Positions 26,295 to 35,592 are shown, counted from the stretch's first letter. The stretch: 64,000 bases of DNA from JAENVU01 sp963801105 (GCA_963801105.1 CAWDDH010000003.1:1798001-1862000); one strand, 5' to 3'. The notes: generated from the sequence alone by a model not told the origin. Made by a program: numbers and translations.

Positions 26295-26843
26295 TCAGCG
26301 CCGGAGCGAGTAGGTGAGGATCGCGTTGCCGGCCGAGGTGAGCGCGCTGTCGACCAGGCGCAGCCGGGTGAGCGGCGTGCTCTCGTCGAACAGCCGGCGT
26401 CCCTCACCGGTGACGACCGGATGCACGGTCAGGATGAGGCGGTCGACGAGCCCCGCGAGGAAGAGGCCGCGCACCGTCTCGATGCCACCGGCGACGGAGA
26501 TGCCGCCGCCGTTCCCGTCGCGCAGTCGACCCAGGTAGCCGACCGGGTCGCCGTCGATCAGAGTGCTGTTCCACGGCAGCTCGCCGGTCAGGGTGGAGGA
26601 GACGACGTGCTTGCGGACCGGGTTGATGAACGAGGCGAAGGGATCGCCGGCCCCCATGCCCGGCCAGAACTCCGACCACTCCTGCCACAGCTTCCGGCCG
26701 ATGACGACGTCGGTCACCCCGGCGATGGTCCTGCCCATCATCTCGCCCTCTTCCGCGCCGAACGCGTCGAACTGGAAGAGGTTGGGCGACTCGGACACTC
26801 CGTTCGCGGAGGAGAACATGTGCGCGGTGACGGTGCGGGTCAT
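26295..26843 (-). CDS. dihydrofolate reductase-like (RibD_C) protein
   Basis: 182 residues, RibD C-terminal/DHFR fold: MTRTVTAHMFSSANG, DVVIGRKLWQEW, KHVVSSTL and GGGISVAGGIETVRGLFLAGLVDRL then VVTGEGRRLFD. Likely an NADPH-dependent reductase of unknown substrate. In many actinomycetes such genes sit beside an ECF sigma factor, as here. ATG 26843 follows AAAGGAA. Confidence 0.85.
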   Translation of the reverse strand: MTRTVTAHMFSSANGVSESPNLFQFDAFGAEEGEMMGRTIAGVTDVVIGRKLWQEWSEFWPGMGAGDPFASFINPVRKHVVSSTLTGELPWNSTLIDGDPVGYLGRLRDGNGGGISVAGGIETVRGLFLAGLVDRLILTVHPVVTGEGRRLFDESTPLTRLRLVDSALTSAGNAILTYSLRR

Positions 26844-26907
26844 GGCGGTTCCTTTCGTGGCCCGGGCGCGGATCGCGCCCGCTCGAGGAGATGGACGAGG
26901 CGGGCCC

Positions 26908-27894
26908 TCAGAACTGATCGGTCGCGGCCGAGAAATCTTCGATCGCCTCCGGAAGTCCCAGCTGCGCGAACACCTCCGGTCCCATGAAGTGCGTGAGCGC
27001 CGTGATCCGACCGTCGAGCATCTCGAGCACGTGCACCGCGAACGGCTCCCATCGCGCCGGTGCCACGGGGTGGTAGACGCCCGCGGCGGGCAGCCCGTTG
27101 GCGCGGGTGAGGATCGCCTTCGAGTTGCGACAGACCTGCCCCGGCCCGTTCCACCACCGCTCGATCTGCTCGCGGCCCCGGATCCAAAGCCGGAACGGTG
27201 GCATGCTGAACGCGGCGTCCTCGGCGAGCAGTTCGACGAGGCGAGTGACGTCGTAGGCCTCGAAGGCGGCGACGTAGCGCGCGAGCAGCACGCGTTCCTC
27301 GTCGTCCGCGGCGCGGCGCGGTGGACCCTCGTCGTGCGACTCGACGGTGCGCCGGGCCCGCGCGAGGGCGGAGTTCACCGCCGGCACCGTCATCTCCAGC
27401 AGATCGGCGCAATCCTCCGCGGACCAGGCCAGCACGTCGCGCAGCAGCAGCAGCGCGCGTTGGCGCGGCGGGAGCAGCTGGAGCGCGGCGAGGAATGCCA
27501 ACCGGACCGAATCTCGACGCGCCACCTGCTCCGCCGGGTCGTCCGAACGATCCACCAGGTACGAGTCCCCGATCGGGCCGATCCACGTCTCGGCCGGCGC
27601 GGTCGGCAGCTCGGGCGGGCCCTCCGGCACGGTGCCGGGCGCGCTCAGGTCCATCGGCAGGGCCCGGCGCTGCGGCGCCCGCTTCATGTCGAGGCAGATG
27701 TTCGTGGCGATCCGGTACAGCCACGTGCGAACCGACGACTCGCCGGCGAAGGTCTCGGCGCGTCGCCATGCGCGCACCATCGTCTCCTGGACCGCGTCTT
27801 CGGCCTCGGGGTACGAGCCGAAGTAGCGGTAGCAGTACCCGACGAGCTCGCGCCGGTAGGGCTCGGCCCGCGCCGCGGCTTCGGTGGCCGTCAT
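26908..27894 (-). CDS. ECF sigma factor with SnoaL-like C-terminal domain
   Basis: 328 residues. Region 2 (YCYRYFGSYPEAEDAVQET, RIATNICLD) and region 4 (LPPRQRALLLLRDVLAW, VPAVNSALARARRTV) flank a loop; residues 215-325 form a SnoaL/NTF2-like domain (EERVLLARYVAAFEAYDV, HFMGPEVFA). In this sigma class the C-terminal domain replaces a separate anti-sigma factor in control. ATG 27894 is chosen because the longer frame would overlap the neighbouring gene. Upstream of the DHFR-like gene on the same strand; it may direct its transcription. Confidence 0.88.
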   Translation of the reverse strand: MTATEAAARAEPYRRELVGYCYRYFGSYPEAEDAVQETMVRAWRRAETFAGESSVRTWLYRIATNICLDMKRAPQRRALPMDLSAPGTVPEGPPELPTAPAETWIGPIGDSYLVDRSDDPAEQVARRDSVRLAFLAALQLLPPRQRALLLLRDVLAWSAEDCADLLEMTVPAVNSALARARRTVESHDEGPPRRAADDEERVLLARYVAAFEAYDVTRLVELLAEDAAFSMPPFRLWIRGREQIERWWNGPGQVCRNSKAILTRANGLPAAGVYHPVAPARWEPFAVHVLEMLDGRITALTHFMGPEVFAQLGLPEAIEDFSAATDQF

Positions 27895-27949
27895 CGACAC
27901 CGCGGGATCGTAGGCGTTCCGGGCAGTCAGTCGGACCGCGACGTCCTCG

Positions 27950-29164
27950 TCACGGCCGTCCGAGGAGGGATCGGTCCAAGTCGGGGACACGCGCCGCGCC
28001 GAGGAACGTCATGGTGCGCGTGAGGTCGTTCGCGAACCACTCGAGGACGCGCTCGACGCCCCGCTCGCCGGCGGCGCCGAGTCCGTAGAGATACGCGCGA
28101 CCGGCCATGCAGGCATTCGCACCGGCGGCGAGCGCCTTGACGATGTCGCTGCCCCGCCGGACCCCGCCGTCGCAGATGATCTCGGTGCGACCGCCGACCG
28201 CGTCCGCGACCGGTGCGACGAGGTCGAACGCGGCGGGCGCGCCGTCGAGCTGGCGGCCGCCGTGGTTCGACAGCGCGATCGCGTCGACGCCCGCGTCGGC
28301 GGCGAGCACCGCGTCCGCGACGGTCTGGATGCCCTTCAGCACGATGGGCCCGTCCCAGACCGTCCGCAGCCAGTCGACGTCGCCCCATGACAGCGCCGGA
28401 TCGAACTGGGTGTTGATGTAGTCCGAGAGCGTGACCGGTGAGGCGCCGTCGCCGACCTCGTGACCGACGACGTTGGCGAAGCGGATGGGCTTGCTGCGGA
28501 CGAGCGCCCAGGTCCAGGCCGGGTGGCGCGCGCCGTCGACGACGGTGGCGGCCCCGATCGTGGGCGGCAGGGAGAAGCCGCGCCGTACATCACGCTCGCG
28601 CCGGCCGAGGACAGTGGAGTCGACGGTCAGGACGAGCGCTTCGTATCGCGCGGCCGCCGCCCGTTGGATCATCTCGGCCACGAGCCCGCGGTCGCGCCAG
28701 GCGTAGACCTGGAACCAGAGTCGCCCGTCGCTGACGGCACGGACCTCCTCGATCGAACGGGTGCTGAGCGTGGAGAGGGTGTAGGGGAGACCCGCGCGGG
28801 CGGCCGCGCGGGCGACGGCCAGCTCGCCCTCCGGGTCCGCGATGCGCGTGAAGCCGGTCGGCGCGAGCACGAGAGCGTAGGCGGCCGGCGCGCCGAGGAT
28901 CGTCGTACCGATGTCGGTCTTCTCGATCCCGCGCAGCACCCGCGGCCGGAAGGTCGTGGATGCGAACGCGGCCTGGTTCGCGACCAGCGTGCGCTCGTCC
29001 TCGGCGCCGCCGTCGATGTAGTCGAACACGCCGCCCGGCAACCGGCGCCGGGCGATGAGGCGCAGATCCGCCACCGACGCGGCTCGCCGCATTCGGCGCT
29101 CGGTCCGGTCCGTCTCCACCGGGGCGAAGCGGATGACCGATCGGAGGGTGCGGAGCGGGTTCAC
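27950..29164 (-). CDS. FMN-dependent alpha-hydroxy acid dehydrogenase (lactate dehydrogenase/oxidase type)
   Basis: 404 residues. FMN and active-site blocks: VFDYIDGGAEDE, LAPTGFTRIADPEGE, LTVDSTVLGRRERD, LKGIQTVADAVLAADAG, LSNHGGRQLDGAPA with the catalytic His, and CDGGVRRGSDIVKALAAGA for the phosphate. Oxidises L-2-hydroxy acids such as lactate or mandelate; the electron acceptor cannot be told. GTG 29164 gives the usual N-terminus NPLRTLRS. Confidence 0.88.
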   Translation of the reverse strand: MNPLRTLRSVIRFAPVETDRTERRMRRAASVADLRLIARRRLPGGVFDYIDGGAEDERTLVANQAAFASTTFRPRVLRGIEKTDIGTTILGAPAAYALVLAPTGFTRIADPEGELAVARAAARAGLPYTLSTLSTRSIEEVRAVSDGRLWFQVYAWRDRGLVAEMIQRAAAARYEALVLTVDSTVLGRRERDVRRGFSLPPTIGAATVVDGARHPAWTWALVRSKPIRFANVVGHEVGDGASPVTLSDYINTQFDPALSWGDVDWLRTVWDGPIVLKGIQTVADAVLAADAGVDAIALSNHGGRQLDGAPAAFDLVAPVADAVGGRTEIICDGGVRRGSDIVKALAAGANACMAGRAYLYGLGAAGERGVERVLEWFANDLTRTMTFLGAARVPDLDRSLLGRP

Positions 29165-29347
29165 GCCCGGGTCGCCGACTTGGTCGCTGCCACCATGCGA
29201 TCCGAAGCCTCGCACAGATCGGCGGCGTCGCCGGCGGGCTCCCGGTCCGGCACGGCACGGGGTGACCGGCTACAACAACGTCATGGTGGTCCCGAACGCG
29301 CGTGCCGAGCTCGACCGGGTCACGGCGACGGCCGAGGCTCTCGTCCC

Positions 29348-30163
29348 GTGAGCAACCGATTCGCCGGACGGCGGGCGCTGGTCACCGGCGCGAGTCGCGG
29401 GATCGGCGCCGCGACGGCTCTCCGCCTCGCAGCAGAGGGGGCAGACGTCGCGCTCGTCGCCCGGACGGCCGCCGAGCACGACCATCTCGCCGGGAGTCTG
29501 GCCGAGACCGCGCACCGGATCGAGGCCCGGGGTCGGCGTGCGGTGACCGTCGTGGCCGACCTGGCCGACGCGTCCGAGCGTGCCGGCATCGTCGACGCGG
29601 CCGCGGCCGGACTCGGTGGGCCGGTCGACATCCTGGTCAACAACGCCGCGGCCGCGATGTACGCGCCCGTCGCCAGGATGCCGCTCAAGCGGCGGCGCGT
29701 CCTCTTCGAGGTCAACGTGCTCGCGCCGCTCGATCTCATCCAGGCCGCGTTGCCCGCGATGCGCGAGCAGGGCTCGGGGTGGATCGTGAACCTCACGTCG
29801 GCGACGGCCCGTCCCGGCGCCCCGTCGCCGATGGCGCTCTACGGTGCCTCGAAGGCGGCCCTCAACCGGATCACGACCGGGCTCGCCTCGGAGCTGACGG
29901 GGACCGGCGTGCGGGTCAACGCCGTCGAGCCTCGCGCCGCGGTCCTCACGGAAGGCGCCGCCGCGCTCGTGGGCGATTCGCTCACCGAGGACCAGGTCGA
30001 GTCGCTCGAGGAGATGGTCGAGGCCGTGGTCGCGCTGTGTGATGGCGCGGCCGAGCTGACCGGCCGTCTCTGCGTGAGCCTCGACCTGATCGCCGAACTC
30101 GGACTCACCGTGCAGCACCTCGACGGCTCGGGTCCGGTCACGGGGTCGCGCGGAGGTCGGTGA
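29348..30163 (+). CDS. short-chain dehydrogenase/reductase
   Basis: 271 residues. TGASRGIG cofactor loop, active site LTSATARPG / LYGASKAALN with Ser, Tyr and Lys; NNAG is NNAA here. A fatty-acyl or steroid/ketone reductase is likely. GTG 29348. The 3' end overlaps the glycosyltransferase gene on the other strand by 26 bases. Divergent from the FMN dehydrogenase. Confidence 0.85.
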   Translation: MSNRFAGRRALVTGASRGIGAATALRLAAEGADVALVARTAAEHDHLAGSLAETAHRIEARGRRAVTVVADLADASERAGIVDAAAAGLGGPVDILVNNAAAAMYAPVARMPLKRRRVLFEVNVLAPLDLIQAALPAMREQGSGWIVNLTSATARPGAPSPMALYGASKAALNRITTGLASELTGTGVRVNAVEPRAAVLTEGAAALVGDSLTEDQVESLEEMVEAVVALCDGAAELTGRLCVSLDLIAELGLTVQHLDGSGPVTGSRGGR

Positions 30164-31580
30164 GACAGCGCGCCCTGACGTTGCCCCCGACCCAGCCCGG
30201 GCCGCACGATGTCGCCGCGGCCGGCATGGGCCAGCGGTGCGTGCGCCAGTCCAGATACCAGGTCCGCCCGGTCGCGGGTCCCGTCCCGAGGCGCAGCGCG
30301 TAGGTCTTGGGGAGTCCGGAGACCTCGACCGGACGACCGGCGAGCCCGTTGCGGATCGCGAGCGACCACTGCATCTCGGGGGCCTTGCTCGCCGGCCGCA
30401 CCGCGACGATGTCACCGGGTCGGATCCGGCGGTCGAGTGCGGTCAACGGATCGGACGGCCCGCGTCGCGAGGTGAGCGACCAGGTCGCACCGGGGACGAC
30501 GACGAACGCCGTGATCGTGACCGCGGCCACGCCGACGAGATGCTGGCGCCGGAGCACCCGCTCGATCAGGAAGGCGATCGCGACGACCGGCGCCCACGCC
30601 ATGAGGGTGAACGTCCGGTCCAGCACGACGGGCTCGGCGAGCCCCGCGATCGCCGCGATCGCGATCGGAACCGCGAAGCACGCGACCCAGACGCGCGCGA
30701 GCGTCCGATCACTGCGGACGATCACGACGGCACCGGCCAGGATCGCCGCCAGGACCGCGAACGTCCACGCCGTTTCGAAGGTCACCGACCGGGCGATCGC
30801 GGTGGTCAGGGTCTCGATGCTCGTCGGCGGGATCCACGACGAGTGTCCGCCCCGGGACTGGACCAGGAAGTGCGGTCCCCAGCTGACGGCCCAGACCCCG
30901 ACGGCGCCGACGATCGCGGCGCGCCAGCGCCACGCGTCGCGGTCGCGCCGCGCGCCGGCGGCGGTGAACAGCCCGGCGGCGAGGAGGAACATCGAGACGT
31001 GGGTGGAGAGGCCGGCGAGCACGAGCCCGGCGAGCAGCGGCGCGTGGTGCCGGGCCGGCGCGCGCAGCCACCGATCGGTGAGCATCGCGATCCCGATCCC
31101 GAGCGGCTCGAGCTCGGCGTACATGCGGGCGTCGCGCCCGTGGGCGATCTGGAACGCGCTCACTGCGAGGAGTCCGGTGGCCACGACCGCCACTCGGCCG
31201 CGAGGCCGGAGCCAGATGGCGAGCAGGACCAGCGCGCCGATCGAGCAGAGCGCGGACGGGAACCGGAGCCAGAACTCGCTCACGCCGGCGCGGCTGAGCG
31301 GCGCGCGCAGGAGGTAGTCCAGCGGTGGGTGCGAGTCGTGGGCGGTCAGGAAGGTCACGAGTCGGCCGATCGGGAGCCGACCGGCCATTGCGGTGAACGA
31401 CTCGTCGTAGTTCAGCTTCTGCAGGCCCAGGGCCCAGAGGCGCAAAGCCGCGCCGACCCCGACGACGGCCACGAGCGCGACGTCGAGCACGTGATCTCGA
31501 ACCGCGGCGGGGACGACCGGGCGCGGACCGGAGTGGGCCTTCCCCAGCTGGGCGCCCCCCGGGTCGAGCGCGATGCTCAC
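30138..31580 (-). CDS. GT-C family (ArnT/PMT-like) membrane glycosyltransferase
   Basis: 480 residues with about 10 helices. The first external loop has YDESFTAMAG and HDSHPPLDYLL, the acidic motif and ExxxHPP-like pattern of dolichyl/undecaprenyl-phosphate-sugar-using GT-C enzymes (GT39/GT83). It should move a sugar from a polyprenyl phosphate to a lipid or protein outside the membrane. ATG 31580 overlaps the stop of the polyprenyl-phosphate mannose synthase gene, the likely supplier of its donor. Confidence 0.82.
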   Translation of the reverse strand: MSIALDPGGAQLGKAHSGPRPVVPAAVRDHVLDVALVAVVGVGAALRLWALGLQKLNYDESFTAMAGRLPIGRLVTFLTAHDSHPPLDYLLRAPLSRAGVSEFWLRFPSALCSIGALVLLAIWLRPRGRVAVVATGLLAVSAFQIAHGRDARMYAELEPLGIGIAMLTDRWLRAPARHHAPLLAGLVLAGLSTHVSMFLLAAGLFTAAGARRDRDAWRWRAAIVGAVGVWAVSWGPHFLVQSRGGHSSWIPPTSIETLTTAIARSVTFETAWTFAVLAAILAGAVVIVRSDRTLARVWVACFAVPIAIAAIAGLAEPVVLDRTFTLMAWAPVVAIAFLIERVLRRQHLVGVAAVTITAFVVVPGATWSLTSRRGPSDPLTALDRRIRPGDIVAVRPASKAPEMQWSLAIRNGLAGRPVEVSGLPKTYALRLGTGPATGRTWYLDWRTHRWPMPAAATSCGPGWVGGNVRARCLTDLRATP

Positions 31581-32386
31581 GCGGCGACGCGCGGCCCGAT
31601 CAGGTGGCGGAACCGGTCACGCGCACCCCACCAGGTCACCCGCCCGAGCGCCTCGATCGTGATCCGGCTCGACATCTTCGACTCGCCCGCGGTGCGGTCG
31701 GTGAACACGATCGGCACCTCCACGACGGCCCGCCCGGACCGCGCGACCCGGTACGCCAGCTCGATCTGGAACGCGTACCCGGTCGCCTCGGTGGTCTCGG
31801 CGTGCACGGCGGCGAGCACATCGGCGCGGAACGCGCGGAAGCCGGAGGTCAGGTCGTGGACGTCCACGCCGAGGACCGCCCCGGCGTAGCGGTTGCCGTA
31901 CCGGGACAGCGCCCGACGCCGGCGGGTCCAGTCGGGGATCGCGGCGCCGTCGACGTAGCGCGATCCGATCGCGAGGTCGGCGCCCGCCTCGACCGCACCG
32001 ACGAGCCCCGGCAGGTCCGCAGGATCGTGCGAGCCGTCGGCGTCCATCTCGACGAGCACCGAGTAGCCGTGCGTGAGACCGAAGGCGAAGCCGTCCCGGT
32101 ACGCCGCGCCGAGGCCGGACTTTCTCGGCCGGTGGAGGACGAGGATCCGGCCGAGCTCGGCACCGAGCGCCTCGACGATGTGCGCGGTCCCGTCCGGGCT
32201 GTTGTCGTCGACGACGAGGATGTCGGCCTCGGGGAGGGCCACGCGTACCTGCCGGAGCGTCCGGCCGATGGTGGCCGCCTCGTCGTAGGTGGGGATCACC
32301 ACGAGGGTGGGTGGCGGCGTCGGAGCCGTCCCGGCCGGCGCGTCGGCCGGGACGATCCGCTCCAGGACGGGTGTGGAAGTCCGCAT
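31577..32386 (-). CDS. polyprenyl-phosphate mannosyltransferase (Dpm1/Ppm1-like)
   Basis: 269 residues, GT2 of the Dpm1 type: VVIPTYDEAATIGRTL, VVDDNSPDGTA, EMDADGSHDP, and ALSRYGNRYAGAVLGV with SGFRAFR. It has no membrane segment except a weak C-terminal one. It should make polyprenyl-phosphate-mannose from GDP-mannose for GT-C enzymes. ATG 32386 after CAGGAG. Upstream 199 bases show no gene. Confidence 0.88.
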   Translation of the reverse strand: MRTSTPVLERIVPADAPAGTAPTPPPTLVVIPTYDEAATIGRTLRQVRVALPEADILVVDDNSPDGTAHIVEALGAELGRILVLHRPRKSGLGAAYRDGFAFGLTHGYSVLVEMDADGSHDPADLPGLVGAVEAGADLAIGSRYVDGAAIPDWTRRRRALSRYGNRYAGAVLGVDVHDLTSGFRAFRADVLAAVHAETTEATGYAFQIELAYRVARSGRAVVEVPIVFTDRTAGESKMSSRITIEALGRVTWWGARDRFRHLIGPRVAA

Positions 32387-32585
32387 GGTGGCTCCTGAAC
32401 GTGAGGGGTAGCCCGCACGGTACGGAGGAGCCGGTCAGGCGGGGCCCACGACGGGGTCAACCGATGGCAAATCCCGTGGGTGTCGCGATCAGCTCGTGAT
32501 GGCCACCGTCACCTTGGGGGCGAGACCACGCGGCCTGGAAATGTGTCGTGCGGTCGTCACCCGGGCTCCGGGCGGGGCGGGTCGC

Positions 32586-33722
32586 CTAGGACACGCCGGC
32601 GGCGGCGTTCAGCTGGTCGAGGTGTTCGGTGGCCTCGAGGTACTCGTTGACCCAGCGCTCGATCACGGCGGCCGTCTTCTCGACCTTCTCGAACTGACCG
32701 ACGACCTGACCGACCGGGTTGAACGCGACGTCGACGGTCTGGTCCGGGTACCGGTGGGTGGCCGAGACCGCGATGCCCGAGACCATGTACTGGAGCGGCA
32801 TCCCGAGGGGCTCGGGGTTCCCGGGTGCCTCCCACGCTTCGGTCCAGTCGTTGCGCAGCATCCGGCACGGCTTGCCGGTGAAGGACCGGCTGCGCACGGT
32901 GTCGCGCGAGCCGGCCTTGACGTACGCGGCCTGCTGCACCGGTGTGTTCTCCGCCTCCTCGACCATCAACCACTGCGAGCCCGACCACGCACCCTGGCAG
33001 CCGAGCGCGAGCGCGGCGGCGATCTGCGCGCCGCTGCCGATGCCGCCCGCCGCGAGCACCGGGACCGGCGCAACCTCCCTGACCACCTGGGGCCAGAGCA
33101 CGATCGAGCCCACCTCGCCGCAGTGACCCCCGCCTTCGCCGCCCTGGGCGATGATGACGTCGACGCCGGCGTCCGCGTGCTTGCGCGCCTGGTACGGCGA
33201 GCCGCACAGCGCAGCGACCTTGCGTCCTTCGCGGTGGATCAGCTCGATGATCTCCGGCGGGGGAGTCCCGAGCGCGTTGGCGATGAGGGTCATCTTCGGG
33301 TGGCGCAACGCGACCTCCACCTGCGGGGTGGCGGTCGCCTCGGTCCAGCCGAGGAGCTGGAGGGAGTTGTCCTCGCCCTCGGCTGCGAGCGGGACGCCGT
33401 GGTCGGCGAGCAGCTTGCGCGCGAAGTCGAGGTGCTGCTGGGGGACCATGTCCCGGAGCATCGTGGCGAGCTCGTCGCCCGACATGTCGGTATCCATGCC
33501 CTCGTACTTGTTCGGGATGACGATGTCGACGCCGTACGGGCGGTCGCCGATGTGCTCGTCGATCCACTGGAGCTCGATCTCGAGCTGCTCGGGGCTGAAG
33601 CCCACGGCGCCGAGCACCCCGAATCCACCGGCCTTCGAAACCGCGACGACGACGTCGCGGCAGTGGGTGAAGGCGAAGATCGGGAACTCGATGCCGAGGT
33701 CGTCACAGATGGGGGTGCGCAT
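32586..33722 (-). CDS. nitronate monooxygenase-like flavin enzyme
   Basis: 378 residues, a TIM barrel of the 2-nitropropane dioxygenase/NMO family. N-terminus TPICDDLGIEFPIFAFTHC, VSKAGGFGVLGAVGF, central VDVIIAQGGEGGGHCGEVG and PVPVLAAGGIGSG. Similar enzymes in mycobacteria are of the about 375-residue class with no proven substrate. ATG 33722 follows TGGAGGA. A palindrome of KstR type lies 27 bases before the start. Confidence 0.85.
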   Translation of the reverse strand: MRTPICDDLGIEFPIFAFTHCRDVVVAVSKAGGFGVLGAVGFSPEQLEIELQWIDEHIGDRPYGVDIVIPNKYEGMDTDMSGDELATMLRDMVPQQHLDFARKLLADHGVPLAAEGEDNSLQLLGWTEATATPQVEVALRHPKMTLIANALGTPPPEIIELIHREGRKVAALCGSPYQARKHADAGVDVIIAQGGEGGGHCGEVGSIVLWPQVVREVAPVPVLAAGGIGSGAQIAAALALGCQGAWSGSQWLMVEEAENTPVQQAAYVKAGSRDTVRSRSFTGKPCRMLRNDWTEAWEAPGNPEPLGMPLQYMVSGIAVSATHRYPDQTVDVAFNPVGQVVGQFEKVEKTAAVIERWVNEYLEATEHLDQLNAAAGVS

Positions 33723-33748
33723 CGGATCCTCCAGGAGCCGGCGGTGAA

Positions 33749-33764
33749 GTAGAACCTGTTCTAC
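33749..33764. promoter_or_regulatory. KstR-type operator
   Basis: GTAGAACCTGTTCTAC, a perfect 7-bp inverted repeat with a CT centre. It fits TNNAACNNGTTNNA, the box of KstR, the TetR repressor of steroid catabolism in actinomycetes. It lies 27-42 bases upstream of the nitronate monooxygenase start, where a repressor would block initiation. Confidence 0.6.
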
Positions 33765-33903
33765 CCCGGAGGCGGGCCGGGTGTCGAGCGCCGGCCGGCG
33801 CGGTCGGGGATCCGCCTCCTGGTAGACCGTCGCCCCGGAACCGACGTCCGACCGTATCCGGCATCGGTGAGCAGCGAACCGGCCAACCCGAATCGAGGAC
33901 GGT

Positions 33904-34830
33904 GTGGCTTCCCGACTGAGCACGTTGGACGACTTCATCGAGGAGGCGGGGCGAGGGTCCCCGCCACGAGCGGTGATCGTCGAGGCGACCGAGCGCGGGG
34001 TGGTCGAGGGTGCCGTTGCCGCGGCCCAGCGCAACATCATCGTGCCCACCTTCGTCGGACCACTGACCGAGGTCCAGGCCGCGGTCGCGTCCGTTCCCGG
34101 TGCGACGGACATCCCGATCATCGATGTGGACGACGCGGCGCAGGCGAGTCGCCAGGCCGTCGAGCTCGTGGTCGGCAAGGAGGCAGACATCCTGTGCAAG
34201 GGCCACCTCCACACCGATGTCTTCCTGCACCCGATCCTGCGTCGGCTTCGCGGGACCCGTCGGCTCTCGCACGTCTTCCTCGCGGAGCTCCCCGGCTCCC
34301 CGAAGCTGCTCAGCATCACGGATGGTGTGATCAACGTCGCTCCGGATCTCATGGAGAAGGCGGCCATCATCCGGAATGCGATCGAGTTCGCTCGTCTGAC
34401 GGGCCTCGACGAACCCAAGGTCGCGGTGCTCTCCGCGGTGGAGGTGGTCTCGGCGGTGATCCCTTCGACCGCGGATGCCGCGGCCCTCGCGGCGATGAAC
34501 CAGCGCGGGGAGCTGACGGGCGCCTTGGTCGATGGACCACTGGCGCTCGACGACGCGGTGTCGCCCGAGGCCGCCGCGGTCAAGGGCATCACGTCGGCGG
34601 TCGCCGGGGACGCCGACGTCCTCGTGGCACCCGACCTCGAAGCGGGGAACATCCTGGCCAAGTCGCTCGAGCACCTCGCCGGCGCCACCCTGGCCGGCAT
34701 GGTGCTGGGCGCGACCGTTCCGATCGTGCTCACCTCCACCGCGGAGTCCTTGCGGTCGCGACTGGCATCGTTCGGTGTCGCCGCCGTCGTTCATCATCGT
34801 CGAGCTGCCGAGCCGCCGCTCGGCGCGTGA
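33904..34830 (+). CDS. phosphate acetyl/butyryltransferase-family protein
   Basis: 308 residues. PTA_PTB fold: LCKGHLHTDVFLHPIL, LSHVFLAELPGSPKLLSITDG, VAVLSAVEVVSAVIPST, and LVAPDLEAGNILAKSLEHLAGATLAG. It should interconvert acyl-CoA and acyl phosphate. No acyl kinase is beside it. GTG 33904. Divergent from the nitronate monooxygenase, sharing the upstream region of about 180 bases. A strong hairpin follows the stop. Confidence 0.85.
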   Translation: MASRLSTLDDFIEEAGRGSPPRAVIVEATERGVVEGAVAAAQRNIIVPTFVGPLTEVQAAVASVPGATDIPIIDVDDAAQASRQAVELVVGKEADILCKGHLHTDVFLHPILRRLRGTRRLSHVFLAELPGSPKLLSITDGVINVAPDLMEKAAIIRNAIEFARLTGLDEPKVAVLSAVEVVSAVIPSTADAAALAAMNQRGELTGALVDGPLALDDAVSPEAAAVKGITSAVAGDADVLVAPDLEAGNILAKSLEHLAGATLAGMVLGATVPIVLTSTAESLRSRLASFGVAAVVHHRRAAEPPLGA

Positions 34831-34835
34831 GTCCG

Positions 34836-34865
34836 CCGACCGGCGCACGACGGTGCGCCGGTCGG
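34836..34865. terminator. 13-bp perfect hairpin
   Basis: CCGACCGGCGCAC (34836-34848), loop GACG, GTGCGCCGGTCGG (34853-34865). It starts five bases after the stop of the phosphotransacetylase-like gene. No T-run; a strong terminator or an mRNA end stabiliser. Confidence 0.6.
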
Positions 34866-34897
34866 GGAGAATGGTCGCCAGTCGGCGGGAGGACGAG

Positions 34898-35566
34898 ATG
34901 GTGAGCGGATTCCGCGGGTGGCCGGAGGCCGCGTTCGATTTCTACGGGCGTCTCGAGCTGGACAACGCGCGCACGTTCTGGCTCGCGAACAAGTCGATCT
35001 ATGACGACGCGGTGCGCGGGCCCTTCGACGCGCTGTCGGACCGGATCGAGTCCGAGTACGGGAGGCTCCGGCTCTTTCGGCCGTACCGAGACGTGCGGTT
35101 CTCCAAGGACAAGACGCCCTACAAGACCGCCACGGGCGCGGTGACCGAGGGCGACGACGGCTCGATCTACTACGTGCAGCTGAGTGCCGAGGGCCTGTTC
35201 GTCGGGTCGGGCTACTACCACATGGCCGCGGATCAGCTGGAGCGGTGGCGCGCCGCGGTCGACGACGCGCGGAGCGGACCGGCGATCGTCCGCGTGGTCG
35301 ACGCGCTGCGCCAACGCCGCTTCGACATCGGGTCGATGGACGCGCTCAAGACCGCGCCGCGTGGCTACCCGCGTGACCATCCCCGCGTGGAGCTGTTGCG
35401 GATGAAGGGGCTGACCGCGGGGAAGTCGTTCCCGGTCGCCCGCTGGATGCACACGCGGGCCGCGGCGGAGCGGATCGTCGACGTCTGGTCCGAGTGCCGC
35501 CCGATGAACCGCTGGCTCGCCCGTCACGTCGGGCCGAGCACGCTGCCCCCGCCCGAACCCGACTGA
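34898..35566 (+). CDS. DUF2461 domain protein
   Basis: 222 residues matching the TIGR02453/DUF2461 family: AFDFYGRLELDNARTFW, RLFRPYRDVRFSKDKTPYKT, GSIYYVQLSAEGLFVGSG YYHM, and PVARWMHTRAAAERI. The family is widespread with no known reaction. Start ATG 34898 follows GGGAGGA. The gene lies between a hairpin and the ArsR operator and seems to stand alone. Confidence 0.85.
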   Translation: MVSGFRGWPEAAFDFYGRLELDNARTFWLANKSIYDDAVRGPFDALSDRIESEYGRLRLFRPYRDVRFSKDKTPYKTATGAVTEGDDGSIYYVQLSAEGLFVGSGYYHMAADQLERWRAAVDDARSGPAIVRVVDALRQRRFDIGSMDALKTAPRGYPRDHPRVELLRMKGLTAGKSFPVARWMHTRAAAERIVDVWSECRPMNRWLARHVGPSTLPPPEPD

Positions 35567-35592
35567 TTGACACGGTCGCGCCCGCCCTGTAG

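Noticed and set aside
29262..29351. Small frame ending in a GTGA overlap with the SDR gene
   Set aside because: It is 29 residues, has no clear ribosome-binding site or family-like features; chance is more likely.
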